A DNA stretch of 64,000 bases from Janthinobacterium sp. 61 (GTDB lineage: Bacteria; Pseudomonadota; Gammaproteobacteria; Burkholderiales; Burkholderiaceae_D): NCBI RefSeq assembly GCF_002846335.1, contig NZ_PJMQ01000001.1:5456001-5520000 (forward strand), in the 5' to 3' direction. Shown here in pieces: positions 8,794 through 17,153 of the stretch. The notes below the pieces were generated by a model. It was not told the DNA's origin and did not search any database. It worked only from the letters and a program-made list of their open reading frames with translations. Positions within the stretch are counted from its first letter, which is position 1. Each line of letters starts with the position of its first letter. A program made the position numbers and the translations under genes.

Positions 8794-11358
8794 ATGTTGG
8801 AACTGATAGCCAAGCAAGACCCCGCACCACGCCTGCGGCAACTGGCGCACGCCGTCTCGGTGGCCGTTCTGGCGCTGGCAGCGCCCGGCGCAAGCTATGC
8901 GCAGGCGGTGCCGGACGACGCTGGCGCGCTGGCTGGCGCCCCGCTCGACGCCGTCATCGTCACGGGCGCGCGTGGCACGGGGCGCACCGTGGCCAACAGC
9001 GCCGCGCCCATCGACGTGATCAGCGCGCAGCAGTTGCTGGCGACGGGAAAATTGAATCTGCTCGACGCGCTGGACACGGCCTTGCCGTCGTTTAACTTGC
9101 CGGCCCGCGTGCAGCCCGACCTGGGCAGCATCGTGCGCGCCGGCCAGCTGCGCAACCTCGACCCATCGCATACGCTGGTGTTGGTCAATGGCAAGCGCCG
9201 CCATACGACGGCCATCGTCAATGAGGATGGCTTTCCCGGTTCCGTCGCCACCGACCTGGCCTTGATACCCACGAGTGCCATTGCCAGCGTGGAAATCCTG
9301 CGCGACGGCGCCTCGGCCATCTACGGTTCCGACGCGATTGCCGGCGTCATCAACATCATCCTGAAATCCGATGACAAGGGCAGCTTCAGCGCGCAGCTCG
9401 GTTCCACCGACGATGGCGATGGCACGAACGGGTCCGTGCGCATCGATGGCGGCACGCGCCTGGGCGAGCATGGCTTTGCCCACTTCGGTGCCGAAGTCCA
9501 GCGCCAGGGCATCGCTGTGCGCAATTTCGGACTGAATCCCACTTATCTGTCGTATCCGGCCGTGCGCAACAGCGATGGCCAGCTGGTGAAATTGGGACCG
9601 AACAACAGCTTGCCGGCCGGCGCCTCGCCGAACCCGGCTGAAGCGAAACGCAACAGCAATCCGTGGCGCAATACGGGCGTGCCGCAGACCTCGACTGCGT
9701 CGCTCAGCGCCAACCTCGGCTATGACGTGTCGAGCGAGGTGCAACTGTACGGCTTCGGCACGTATGCCCACCGTAATGCCCGTTCGGCACAGAATTTCCG
9801 CCTGCCCAATACCATTTTCAATAACAACAAGGGCTTGCTGTCCGTGTATCCCGACGGATTCACACCCTATGAAACGACGAGCGAAAACGATGTTGCGCTG
9901 ACGGGCGGTATCAAGGGCGAAACGGCGGGCTGGAGTTGGGATGTCAGCAGCACCTACGGCCGCGACGATATCGATGTGGGCGTGGAGCACTCGGCCAATT
10001 ACTCGCTCAATTATCCCGGTGGCAAGACCGATTTTGACATCGGCAATCAGCGCTACAGCCGCTCGACCACCAACGCCGACGTGCGCCGTCCCGTGCCGCT
10101 GGGGCTGAGCGAGCCGGCGGACCTCAGCGTCGGCCTCGAGTATTCGCATGAAACGCAGCAACGCAGCCCGGGCGAGCCCGCTTCCTGGCAGGGCAGCGGC
10201 TCGTCGGCGCTGGCCGGCTACCTGCCTGTCGATGCGTCCGACACGGCGCGGCACAGCTATGCGGCGTATATCGGACTGGGGGCCAAGCTGACGCCGCAAT
10301 TGCTGCTCGACACGGCCCTGCGTGCCGAAAAGTATTCGGATTTCGGCAGCAAGACCACGGGCCGCTTGTCCGCCCGTTATGACGTCACGCCCGCTGTCGC
10401 CGTGCGCGGCACCGTCAGCAACGGTTTCCACGCGCCCAGCCTGGTGACGCAATCGTATTCGAATACGTCCGATCATGCGGGCGTGCCGTACACCCTGGCG
10501 CAGCCGAATTCTGCCGCCGCGCGGGCCCTGGGCGCGCAGCCGTTGAAACCGGAAAAATCGACGAATCTGTCGGCTGGCCTGACTTTCAATCCTACGCCCA
10601 CCCTGCGCTTTGCCGTTGATGCGTATCAAATCAAGGTCAGCGACCGCCTGGGCGTGTCGTCGAACATCGGCATCGACCGCAGCTCGGGCGTGGCGCTTGA
10701 CGGCAGTGGCCGCCCGCTGACGGCGGCGCAAGCGAGTGTTATTGAAAACCTGCTGCGCTCGGCAGGCTTGACGGTGGGCAATGGTCTGGTGGCGCATTAT
10801 TTTGCCAATGTGGGCGACACGCGCACGCGCGGCATCGATTTCACGGCGGAAGATGTCTTGCGCTTGGCCGATGGCAAGCTGCGCTGGACGGCGGCCGCAA
10901 ATATCAACCACACGAGCCTGGTGGGCAAGGCCGACCTTCCCGCCGTACTGCAAGGCTTGCCGAACATCGGCACCCTGAGCAAATCGGCCGAGTACGACTT
11001 GCTGTACCGGGCACCGCGCGACAAGGAAATTCTCACCGTGGCGTATGAAAAAGCGGGCTGGGCCCTAAACGTGCGCGAGACGCGCTACGGCAAGCTCAAG
11101 CGCCTGAACGCCATCACGGGCGGTGATTATCAGCTGAAGGCTGCCTTCGTGACGGATGTCAGCGTCGGCTACGACATCAGCAAGCGTATCAACGTGACGG
11201 TGGGCGCCAACAATGTCTTCGACCAGAGGCCCAGCCAGGTACCGCGCGAAGCGCGCAGCGCGTCGAATCTGGCGCAGTACACGGGCGCATACGACAACTC
11301 GGGACCATTGGGCGTTCTCGGTGCGTATTACTACGCCCGCGCCAGCGTGGCTTTCTGA
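8794..11358 (+). CDS. TonB-dependent outer-membrane receptor (receptor 1)
   Basis: An 854-residue protein. A signal peptide ends at PGASYA; the plug domain follows (DAVIVTGARGTGRT, LVLVNGKRRHTT, VEILRDGASAIYGSDAIAGVINIIL) and then a beta-barrel ending in aromatic AYYYARASVAF, the usual outer-membrane C-terminus. GAAAGGA precedes ATG 8794 by about 10 nt; a GTG at 8764 is a less likely start. It sits 44 nt upstream of a Tat-exported DOPA-dioxygenase-like gene, which suggests joint import and processing of an aromatic ligand. No Fur-box-like sequence is obvious upstream. Confidence 0.93.
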   Translation: MLELIAKQDPAPRLRQLAHAVSVAVLALAAPGASYAQAVPDDAGALAGAPLDAVIVTGARGTGRTVANSAAPIDVISAQQLLATGKLNLLDALDTALPSFNLPARVQPDLGSIVRAGQLRNLDPSHTLVLVNGKRRHTTAIVNEDGFPGSVATDLALIPTSAIASVEILRDGASAIYGSDAIAGVINIILKSDDKGSFSAQLGSTDDGDGTNGSVRIDGGTRLGEHGFAHFGAEVQRQGIAVRNFGLNPTYLSYPAVRNSDGQLVKLGPNNSLPAGASPNPAEAKRNSNPWRNTGVPQTSTASLSANLGYDVSSEVQLYGFGTYAHRNARSAQNFRLPNTIFNNNKGLLSVYPDGFTPYETTSENDVALTGGIKGETAGWSWDVSSTYGRDDIDVGVEHSANYSLNYPGGKTDFDIGNQRYSRSTTNADVRRPVPLGLSEPADLSVGLEYSHETQQRSPGEPASWQGSGSSALAGYLPVDASDTARHSYAAYIGLGAKLTPQLLLDTALRAEKYSDFGSKTTGRLSARYDVTPAVAVRGTVSNGFHAPSLVTQSYSNTSDHAGVPYTLAQPNSAAARALGAQPLKPEKSTNLSAGLTFNPTPTLRFAVDAYQIKVSDRLGVSSNIGIDRSSGVALDGSGRPLTAAQASVIENLLRSAGLTVGNGLVAHYFANVGDTRTRGIDFTAEDVLRLADGKLRWTAAANINHTSLVGKADLPAVLQGLPNIGTLSKSAEYDLLYRAPRDKEILTVAYEKAGWALNVRETRYGKLKRLNAITGGDYQLKAAFVTDVSVGYDISKRINVTVGANNVFDQRPSQVPREARSASNLAQYTGAYDNSGPLGVLGAYYYARASVAF

Positions 11359-11402
11359 TTTTCCACATCCCCCTACCTACCATCAAGAACAGGAAATCTT
11401 CT

Positions 11403-12092
11403 ATGTCTGACAATAATCAACACGCGGCCATTGATCTGGAATGGGCCAATCTCCTCTCGCCGCAACGCCGCACGGTCTTGCGCGGCGGTGGCCTGGTGGC
11501 GGCGCTGGCCGCTTCGGGACTGGCTGGTTCGGCACTGGCGCAGGATGGCGCAGTCAAACGCGTAAAAGACGTTAAACCAGCGGCGCCCGGCAAGAGTCCG
11601 TGGGGCGAGCATACGGATACGGCACCCACGCCGCGTCCCGCCAGCGTGCGTCCCGGCGAGGAAACCTTGCCGTCAACACCGCGTGCCTATACGGATATCG
11701 AGAGTTATCACGCGCATATCTATTTTGATGAAGACAGCTATCAGAAGGCGGCGCTGATACGCAAGTGGGCGGCCGAGCGCTTCCAGATCGAATTGGGCGA
11801 CTGGAACCTGGAGCCACGCGGCCCACACGTGACGCCCTCGTTTTACTTTGGCTTCACCAATGATCTATTGCCCGTGATTGTGCCGTGGCTGCAGTTGAAC
11901 AGCCTGGGCCTGACGATATTGATCCACCCGAATACGGAAGATCCGCGCGCCGACCATTTGTATTACGCGCTGTGGGTGAACCGTTCGCAGCCCGTGAATG
12001 CCTATGCGATGAAGAAGCCGGGGCCGGGTGAGCCGAGAGTCGAGCAAATCTTCGTCAATACGCGCCCGACAGTGAAAATCGAGCGCGCATGA
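11403..12092 (+). CDS. DOPA 4,5-dioxygenase-like protein with Tat signal
   Basis: A 229-residue protein. The N-terminus has a twin-arginine motif (QRRTVLRGG, Arg22-Arg23), a hydrophobic h-region and an ALA cleavage site near residue 46. A Pro-rich linker leads to the DOPA 4,5-dioxygenase-like domain (about 98-195). Candidate metal ligands are His103 and His105 (SYHAHIYFD), His142 (RGPH), His175 (ILIHPN) and His185 (RADH), all in family positions. The family performs extradiol cleavage of DOPA-like catechols and is normally cytoplasmic, so export is unusual. It is the last gene of a two-gene unit with receptor 1. Assignment rests on motif pattern only. Confidence 0.8.
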   Translation: MSDNNQHAAIDLEWANLLSPQRRTVLRGGGLVAALAASGLAGSALAQDGAVKRVKDVKPAAPGKSPWGEHTDTAPTPRPASVRPGEETLPSTPRAYTDIESYHAHIYFDEDSYQKAALIRKWAAERFQIELGDWNLEPRGPHVTPSFYFGFTNDLLPVIVPWLQLNSLGLTILIHPNTEDPRADHLYYALWVNRSQPVNAYAMKKPGPGEPRVEQIFVNTRPTVKIERA

Positions 12093-12108
12093 GCTGGGCA
12101 TAAAAAAA

Positions 12109-12141
12109 ACGGCACGCCAGGGTAGCCTGGCGTGCCGTTTT
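12109..12141. terminator. Bidirectional terminator
   Basis: A 14-bp perfect stem (AACGGCACGCCAGG / CCTGGCGTGCCGTT) with a 3-nt loop, preceded by A8 and followed by T4. It serves the dioxygenase gene (+) and phaZ (-). Confidence 0.9.
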
Positions 12142-12158
12142 GCTTGAAACAAAGCCTA

Positions 12159-13379
12159 TCAGCCGTGTTTCTGGATGAATTCACCGATTTTCGGGCAAAT
12201 GATCTCGCGCCAGCGGCGGCCCGAGAAGATGCCGTAGTGGCCGCATTTCGGCGCCACGAAGTCTTGCTGCATCTCGGCAGGGATACCGGAACACAAGTCA
12301 TGCGCCGCCTGCGTCTGGCCGGCGCCGGAAATATCGTCCAGTTCGCCTTCCACGGTGAACAGCGCCACATTCGTGATGTCTTGCGGACGCACCAGCTGGC
12401 CGCCCACTTTCCACGTGCCCATCGGCAGGCTGAATTCCTGGAAAACCGTTTTAATAGTTTCCAGGTAGTACTCGGCCGGCATGTCCAGCACGGCGTTGTA
12501 CTCGTTGTAGAACTGGCGGTGGCCTTCCGCCGGTTCGTCGTCGCCCGTCACCAGGTGCATGTAGAACTCGCGGTGGCTTTGTGCATGGCGGCCCGGGTTC
12601 ATGGCGATGAAACCGGCATGCTGCAGGAAGCCTGGATACACCTTGCGGCCAAAGCCGGGATAGTTCGGCGGCACCGCGTAGATCACGGTGTTTTCAAACC
12701 ACGAGAATTTCTTTTCCGTCGCCAGGTTGTTTACCTGCGTAGGCGAGCGGCGCGGATCGATGGGGCCGCCCATCATGGTCATGGTTTTCGGCATGTGCGG
12801 ATCTTTGGCCGTCGCCATCAGCGAGATGGCAGCCAGCACAGGCACGGTCGGTTGACAGACGGAAATCACATGCAGGTCCGGCGCCAGCAGACGGATGAAC
12901 TCTTGCACATAATAAATGTAGTCGTCCAGGTGGAACGGGCCCTCCGTCAGCGGTACCATGCGCGCGTCCGTCCAGTCGGTGACGTAGACATCGTGCTCGG
13001 CCAGCAAGCCACGCACGGTATCGCGCAGCAGGGTCGAGTGGTGACCGGACAGGGGGGCAACCAGCAAAACTTTAGGCTGTTGCAAGCCAGTGGCTTCTTT
13101 TTTGAAGTGAATCAGGCGGCAAAACGGTTTTGTGACGACAACGTGTTCGCTGATGTCGACGCTCTCACCCTGGACGAGCACGGATTTGATGTCGAATTGC
13201 GGTTTTTCGTAGTCTTTGCCAAGGCGGTACATCAGCTCGTAGCCGGCTGCGATGCGTTGCGAAAACGGAGTGTGGGCCAGTGGGGAAACCGGGTTGGTAA
13301 ATAACTTGGAGGACATGTCTGCCCATTGCATCACCGGAGTGAGGAAAGAGCGTTGCAGTTCGTGCAGTTGGTAAAGCAT
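12159..13379 (-). CDS. phaZ: Intracellular polyhydroxyalkanoate depolymerase
   Basis: A 406-residue alpha/beta-hydrolase-like protein beginning MLYQLHELQRSFLTPVMQWA. The nucleophile region is VISVCQPTVPV with Cys175, as in the Cupriavidus-type intracellular PhaZ, which uses Cys rather than Ser. It releases 3-hydroxybutyrate from stored PHB granules. AAGGA lies 8 nt before the ATG at 13379; an in-frame ATG at 13427 would add 16 atypical residues. A PHA-granule-associated gene lies at 16.3 kb. Confidence 0.95.
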   Translation of the reverse strand: MLYQLHELQRSFLTPVMQWADMSSKLFTNPVSPLAHTPFSQRIAAGYELMYRLGKDYEKPQFDIKSVLVQGESVDISEHVVVTKPFCRLIHFKKEATGLQQPKVLLVAPLSGHHSTLLRDTVRGLLAEHDVYVTDWTDARMVPLTEGPFHLDDYIYYVQEFIRLLAPDLHVISVCQPTVPVLAAISLMATAKDPHMPKTMTMMGGPIDPRRSPTQVNNLATEKKFSWFENTVIYAVPPNYPGFGRKVYPGFLQHAGFIAMNPGRHAQSHREFYMHLVTGDDEPAEGHRQFYNEYNAVLDMPAEYYLETIKTVFQEFSLPMGTWKVGGQLVRPQDITNVALFTVEGELDDISGAGQTQAAHDLCSGIPAEMQQDFVAPKCGHYGIFSGRRWREIICPKIGEFIQKHG

Positions 13380-13557
13380 ATAGAGTCCTTGTTTAATTCC
13401 AAGCGCCAATATCGGCTCAAATATCATAATCCAATTCTACGATATTTGTTGAGGACAAAATGTGCTTTACCACGCATAGGATCACAGTTTGCGCAATGAT
13501 GTGACAGCGCGCCACACTTGCGTGGATAGACCTGCAACGATGTTTTAAAAGCAAAAA

Positions 13558-13577
13558 AAGCAGCGTTTCCGCTGCTT
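13558..13577 (-). terminator. Terminator of fdxA
   Basis: AGCAGCG-TTTC-CGCTGCT with T5 on the right and A7 on the left. On the minus strand it lies about 80 nt after the fdxA stop and ends in a T-run. Confidence 0.75.
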
Positions 13578-13654
13578 TTTGTACATTTATTTGCCGCTAT
13601 GCCCCTGCGGGGAGGGCGATCCCAGCCGGAACGACCGCCGCAACTGCCGTGTGC

Positions 13655-13978
13655 TTAGCGCACCAGCATGTCGAGCTTGTCCTTGACGTCCTTGTATTGC
13701 TCGGCTTCCGGCAAGGCAGCCTTCGTCTTGGTGATCGAAGGCCAGTTGCGGGCCAGATCGACGTTGATCTTGATGAAGGCTTGCTGGTCGCCCGGCACGT
13801 CTTCTTCCGCGAAAATCGCGTTCACCGGGCACTCTGCCACGCAGACGGCGCAGTCAATACATTCGTCCGGATCGATTGCCAGGAAGTTCGGGCCTTCCCG
13901 GAAACAATCTACCGGGCAGACATCGACGCAGTCGGTGTAGCGACAGGCGATGCAGGATTCGGTGACAACGTGGGTCAT
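13655..13978 (-). CDS. fdxA: 7Fe ferredoxin FdxA
   Basis: A 107-residue ferredoxin. The N-terminal cluster motifs are [18 protein letters not shown] and [12 protein letters not shown], the pattern of Azotobacter-type ferredoxin I carrying one [3Fe-4S] and one [4Fe-4S] cluster. The C-terminal extension ([15 protein letters not shown]) is typical of FdxA. An AGGA Shine-Dalgarno lies 7 nt before the ATG. It is monocistronic; its redox partner is not evident here. Confidence 0.95.
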   Translation of the reverse strand: MTHVVTESCIACRYTDCVDVCPVDCFREGPNFLAIDPDECIDCAVCVAECPVNAIFAEEDVPGDQQAFIKINVDLARNWPSITKTKAALPEAEQYKDVKDKLDMLVR

Positions 13979-14310
13979 AACAGTCCTATCAATTTGGGGG
14001 AGGTGCTGTAGCGCCTGCAGGAACTTCGGCGGCGCATACTAAAGCAAAGCATTGTATTTTAAGGCAATTCGCTATTTCTCACAAATCCCGCTTATATACA
14101 ATACATATAAGCAAATTCATTTTTACGCGTTGCCGTTGCCGCGCAGAGAGCGCATTTCAGCGACTATCCGGGACGTTGCCATGAAGAACGCGGCAAGAAA
14201 GCGACAGTCGCCCGATACGGCAGGGTGCAGGGCGTGCGGCGTGCTGTCTTGCCGTGTGGTGTTTTTGTTTTGCTCAAATCAAAACCGACACAAAATACAT
14301 GCCAGAAAAA
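13979..14310. other. Intergenic region between fdxA and the emfourin-like gene
   Basis: About 330 nt, partly AT-rich (14040-14130). It must contain the fdxA promoter on the minus strand. No convincing gene, RNA or strong terminator is visible. Confidence 0.4.
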
Positions 14311-14598
14311 TCAGGCGCCGGCACGTATTTTCGTCAGCAACTGTTGCCAACGTGCGTTTTCAGCGCTGCCATCCTCGGTAAACGTGATGGTGCGGCGCGC
14401 GGTAGGCGCCTCGACGGTGATCTGCCAATGGGGGATATCGGCGCCCAGCTGTTCGCCCGTGCCCTGCGGGTGCGTGAAAAAGCCGCTGCTGGCCAGTGCC
14501 GCTTCCAGCCCGGGGCCGGCCGGATGGGCTTGCGTATCGATGTCGTACTGTTCACTCAGGCCGGCAAAGCCGCCGCTGCTGCGGGCTGAAATTTTCAT
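14311..14598 (-). CDS. Emfourin-like small protein (putative protease inhibitor)
   Basis: A 95-residue protein beginning MKISARSSGGFAGLSEQYDID, with a SSGFF segment in the middle and WQITVEAPTARRTITFTEDG near the C-terminus. This pattern (early GGFAG, a mid FF, then an xYxVxV beta-strand) fits the emfourin family, whose founding member inhibits the M4 protease protealysin of Serratia. AAGGAGT precedes the ATG closely. It lies 94 nt downstream of an HExxH metalloprotease in the same direction, the arrangement of the protealysin-emfourin operon. The inhibitor role is inferred. Confidence 0.72.
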   Translation of the reverse strand: MKISARSSGGFAGLSEQYDIDTQAHPAGPGLEAALASSGFFTHPQGTGEQLGADIPHWQITVEAPTARRTITFTEDGSAENARWQQLLTKIRAGA

Positions 14599-14692
14599 GG
14601 TACTCCTTGCTATCGATGGTGGTAGGACGCGCTATGGCCTGCCGCTAGTCCGGCAGGCCTGAAGCGGGCGTGCTGGTGCGCTGCCGGGCTGT

Positions 14693-16090
14693 CTATCGGT
14701 GGCCGTAACTGCGGCACCAGGCGGCCAGCGCGTCGCGCTCCGCTTCGAGCAATTGATCCGACTCGCTGTATTGCGCATGGTTCATGGTACCGCAGCAGGC
14801 GCGCCTGTCTTGCACTGCGCCCACTTCGTCGACGATATCGGGGGCAAAGCTCGTCTGGCCATCTTCTGTCATGGCATAGGCCTTGAACACTTCGCGCACG
14901 GTAAAGCTGTTGCGGATGAAATCGAGGTAGGCGCCATTGCCGTCGGCCCCGGCGATTGTCAGCATGTGGCCAGCCACGTCGGCAAACGTGGCGGCCTGCT
15001 CGGGCGACGCCACCAGGGCGCGCAGGACCAGGCTGCGCAGGTAGTCGCCGCAGCGGTGCAGCACGGCCGCATCGTCTTCCAGCTGGGGCTGGCGTTCGTG
15101 GGCAAAGATGTCGGCCAGGATGTCGTAGATGGCGCCCGTAAACACTTGCGAGATGGCGTGCACTTCCGTGCCTGCTTCCGACAATTTGATGTCATTGTCG
15201 GCATTGCGCAAGCCGTTCGGCCGGCCCAGGGCCAGGCCGAACTGCTCCGCCAGGTCGGCGAGAAATGTCTTGTCGTGCAGATCGGACTTGGTTTGCGCGA
15301 TCACGGCTTCGACCTGGTCCAGCTGCGACAGGGCCAGGAAGATGGCCGTCAGGTCGCCGAACGATTCGTGCAAGCCGCCCGTTTGCGGTGGATTGTTGCT
15401 GAGGAGCCAATTGGGCTTGAGGCCATCGAGCACGGCGTGCCCCGTTTCATGCGAGACGATGTCGAGCGAGCGGCAGGTGTAGACGCGCTCGGTGGCGCCG
15501 CTGGGGATGAAGTCGCCGAACTTGAGGGCCTTGTCGCTGCGGCTGTAATACGCATTCATGACATTGGGTAAACCGTGCGGAAATACGCGCAGGGGCGCCG
15601 TGTTGCTGGCGCTATTCCATTGCCAGGGCAGCGGCGGCGCCGTGTCGTTGCGGGCCAGCGCGCGCTGGTACATGGTGAGCGTCATGCGCACGATGGCAAA
15701 CGTGTGTACGGCATCGAACTGGTCGGTGTTGGGCGAGACGATGAAGTCGCCAAAGGCATTCGGGCTGACCTGCGCGATGCCCGGTTCGCCAAACGTGATG
15801 CGCGCGTCGCGCGGGCCTTGCAGGATCAGACCTGGCAGGAAGGACTTGCGCGTGCCCAGGTCGCTGACGGACGGGTCTTGCTTCCAGATCAGCACGCGCG
15901 AACCGACGGGCACGGCGGCCAGGTTGCGGACCGTTGCCTCGCTCAGGCGGGGCGGGCCTGGCTGCAGGGTCAGTTGCGCATTCTTGCGGTGCTGGCGGTA
16001 CGGCGCCGAGGGGGTAGGGACATAGCCGACGGGCAAGGACACGCATTTGCTCAGTACGGCGTCGGCCGGCACGATGACTTTCTGGTCCAT
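14693..16090 (-). CDS. Thermolysin-like (gluzincin) zinc metalloprotease without signal peptide
   Basis: A 465-residue protein with HETGH at 214-218 (zinc ligands His214 and His218, catalytic Glu215) and GGLHESFGDLTAI, where Glu242 is the likely third ligand, as in the xNExxSD motif of M4 proteases. The HExxH-to-Glu distance is about 4 residues longer than in thermolysin. No signal peptide or recognisable M4 propeptide is seen, so it may be cytoplasmic or exported non-classically. GGAGAG precedes ATG 16090; an in-frame start at 16114 is less likely. The next gene encodes an emfourin-like protein. Confidence 0.75.
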   Translation of the reverse strand: MDQKVIVPADAVLSKCVSLPVGYVPTPSAPYRQHRKNAQLTLQPGPPRLSEATVRNLAAVPVGSRVLIWKQDPSVSDLGTRKSFLPGLILQGPRDARITFGEPGIAQVSPNAFGDFIVSPNTDQFDAVHTFAIVRMTLTMYQRALARNDTAPPLPWQWNSASNTAPLRVFPHGLPNVMNAYYSRSDKALKFGDFIPSGATERVYTCRSLDIVSHETGHAVLDGLKPNWLLSNNPPQTGGLHESFGDLTAIFLALSQLDQVEAVIAQTKSDLHDKTFLADLAEQFGLALGRPNGLRNADNDIKLSEAGTEVHAISQVFTGAIYDILADIFAHERQPQLEDDAAVLHRCGDYLRSLVLRALVASPEQAATFADVAGHMLTIAGADGNGAYLDFIRNSFTVREVFKAYAMTEDGQTSFAPDIVDEVGAVQDRRACCGTMNHAQYSESDQLLEAERDALAAWCRSYGHR

Positions 16091-16288
16091 GGTAGCTCTC
16101 CAAGACACGCGCAACTGGAACTGGAATAGTCGTCCCGCTTCGGCGCGTCCGGTTTGATCCCGCGCAAACGATGCGCGGGAAGGACGGGCTTTTTTAGCCG
16201 TCCGGCGCCAGCTGCCGCCATGCCCGCCGTATGGCGGCTGGTATGATGCTGGCCGTATTGCCCGTTTTTATAATAAAAGGATCGTTTG

Positions 16289-16573
16289 ATGGCGGATATA
16301 AATATAGTTCAGCAACATAAGCTGACAGCAGCAAAGGCGCGCGAAGCGGCACAGCAAGTGGCCGACAAGCTGGCCCAGGAATATGACCTGGTGTGTGCCT
16401 GGGATGGCGATGTGCTGCGCTTCGAGCGCAGCGGCGTCGATGGCTCGCTGACCCTGGAAAAAGAGCAGGCGCAACTGCAAATCAAGCTGGGCTTCATGCT
16501 CAGCGCCTTTGCTTCCACCATCGAAGGCAAGATTGCCGAGAAGATGCGCAAGGTGTTTACCGAGTCAGTTTGA
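16289..16573 (+). CDS. PHA granule-associated system protein
   Basis: A 94-residue protein starting MADINIVQQHKLTAAKAREAAQQVADKL, matching the polyhydroxyalkanoic-acid-system family, small proteins found in PHA-producing proteobacteria. The central part (WDGDVLRFERSGVDGSLTLEKEQAQLQIKLGFML) and C-terminal helix fit the family. AAAGGA lies about 8 nt upstream of ATG 16289. The biochemical role is not well defined; presence with phaZ supports PHA storage in this organism. Confidence 0.82.
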   Translation: MADINIVQQHKLTAAKAREAAQQVADKLAQEYDLVCAWDGDVLRFERSGVDGSLTLEKEQAQLQIKLGFMLSAFASTIEGKIAEKMRKVFTESV

Positions 16574-16633
16574 TGGCGTTTCACCCGCTTGTCTGGCGCC
16601 AAATTTGGTGCTAGGGAGCGTCTCGCAGTGATG

Positions 16634-16674
16634 GGCGAAAAGACGATGAAAACACGTCTCTTTTCGCCTTTTTT
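16634..16674 (+). terminator. Terminator after the PHA granule gene
   Basis: GGCGAAAAGACG and CGTCTCTTTTCGCC pair with one small mismatch around a loop and are followed by a T-run. Confidence 0.75.
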
Positions 16675-16728
16675 ACGTCTGACTGTACGTTAGCGAACAT
16701 TGCTATCACATTTCTACTTGGAAAGCTA

Positions 16729-16758
16729 TTGGACTTTAGTGCCTTTTTGCGTTATACT
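16729..16758 (+). promoter_or_regulatory. Predicted promoter of the proVWX operon
   Basis: TTGGAC (16729-16734) and TATACT (16753-16758) with an 18-nt spacer. It predicts a start near 16765 and a leader of about 390 nt before proV. The boxes are good but not perfect; osmotic promoters can also use other sigma factors. Confidence 0.5.
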
Positions 16759-16764
16759 TGAGTC

Positions 16765-17153
16765 ATATTTACAACAGCTACACCGCGTTTCACCTTCTGC
16801 TTCGCAGTACTCTCCGCTCGCTGAGTGGTGAATAATTCTTCGGGTTTTACACCCGCATCCAGTTAAAAGTAGCTTGGTCGATTTTTTCGGTCAAATACAT
16901 TTGGTGCCATGTATTTGCATGGCGCTAGCGTTGTTAAAAGTCCTGAACCACAGCCTCTTTTAGCACGCACACGGCACCCCGGCATCGGCTTTGGCCATCC
17001 GCTGGTCACACGCGTGTCACCCCCTGTTTACTGTCGCTCCCGTGCGCTTTTGCGCCGTGGCGTAGCCGACGCAACAGGGTTTGCTGATTCCCGCCGCAAG
17101 CTAGCAGCTTGCTGGGTTTCATTCCATTCGTCAAATCGAGGGAGAACCACATC
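16765..17153 (+). promoter_or_regulatory. Long structured 5' leader of proVWX (candidate cis-regulatory RNA)
   Basis: Directly visible pairings: an outer stem TTCACC (16789-16794)/GGTGAA (16827-16832) encloses CTGC/GCAG (16797-16807) and ACTC/GAGT (16809-16826), forming a compact three-way junction. Next is CGGGT/ACCCG (16841-16855). Then two mutually exclusive hairpins overlap: AAATACAT/ATGTATTT (16893-16916) and GCCATG/CATGGC (16906-16923). No convincing ORF fills the remaining 230 nt before proV. I do not recognise a known riboswitch class. A regulatory role is inferred. Confidence 0.45.
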
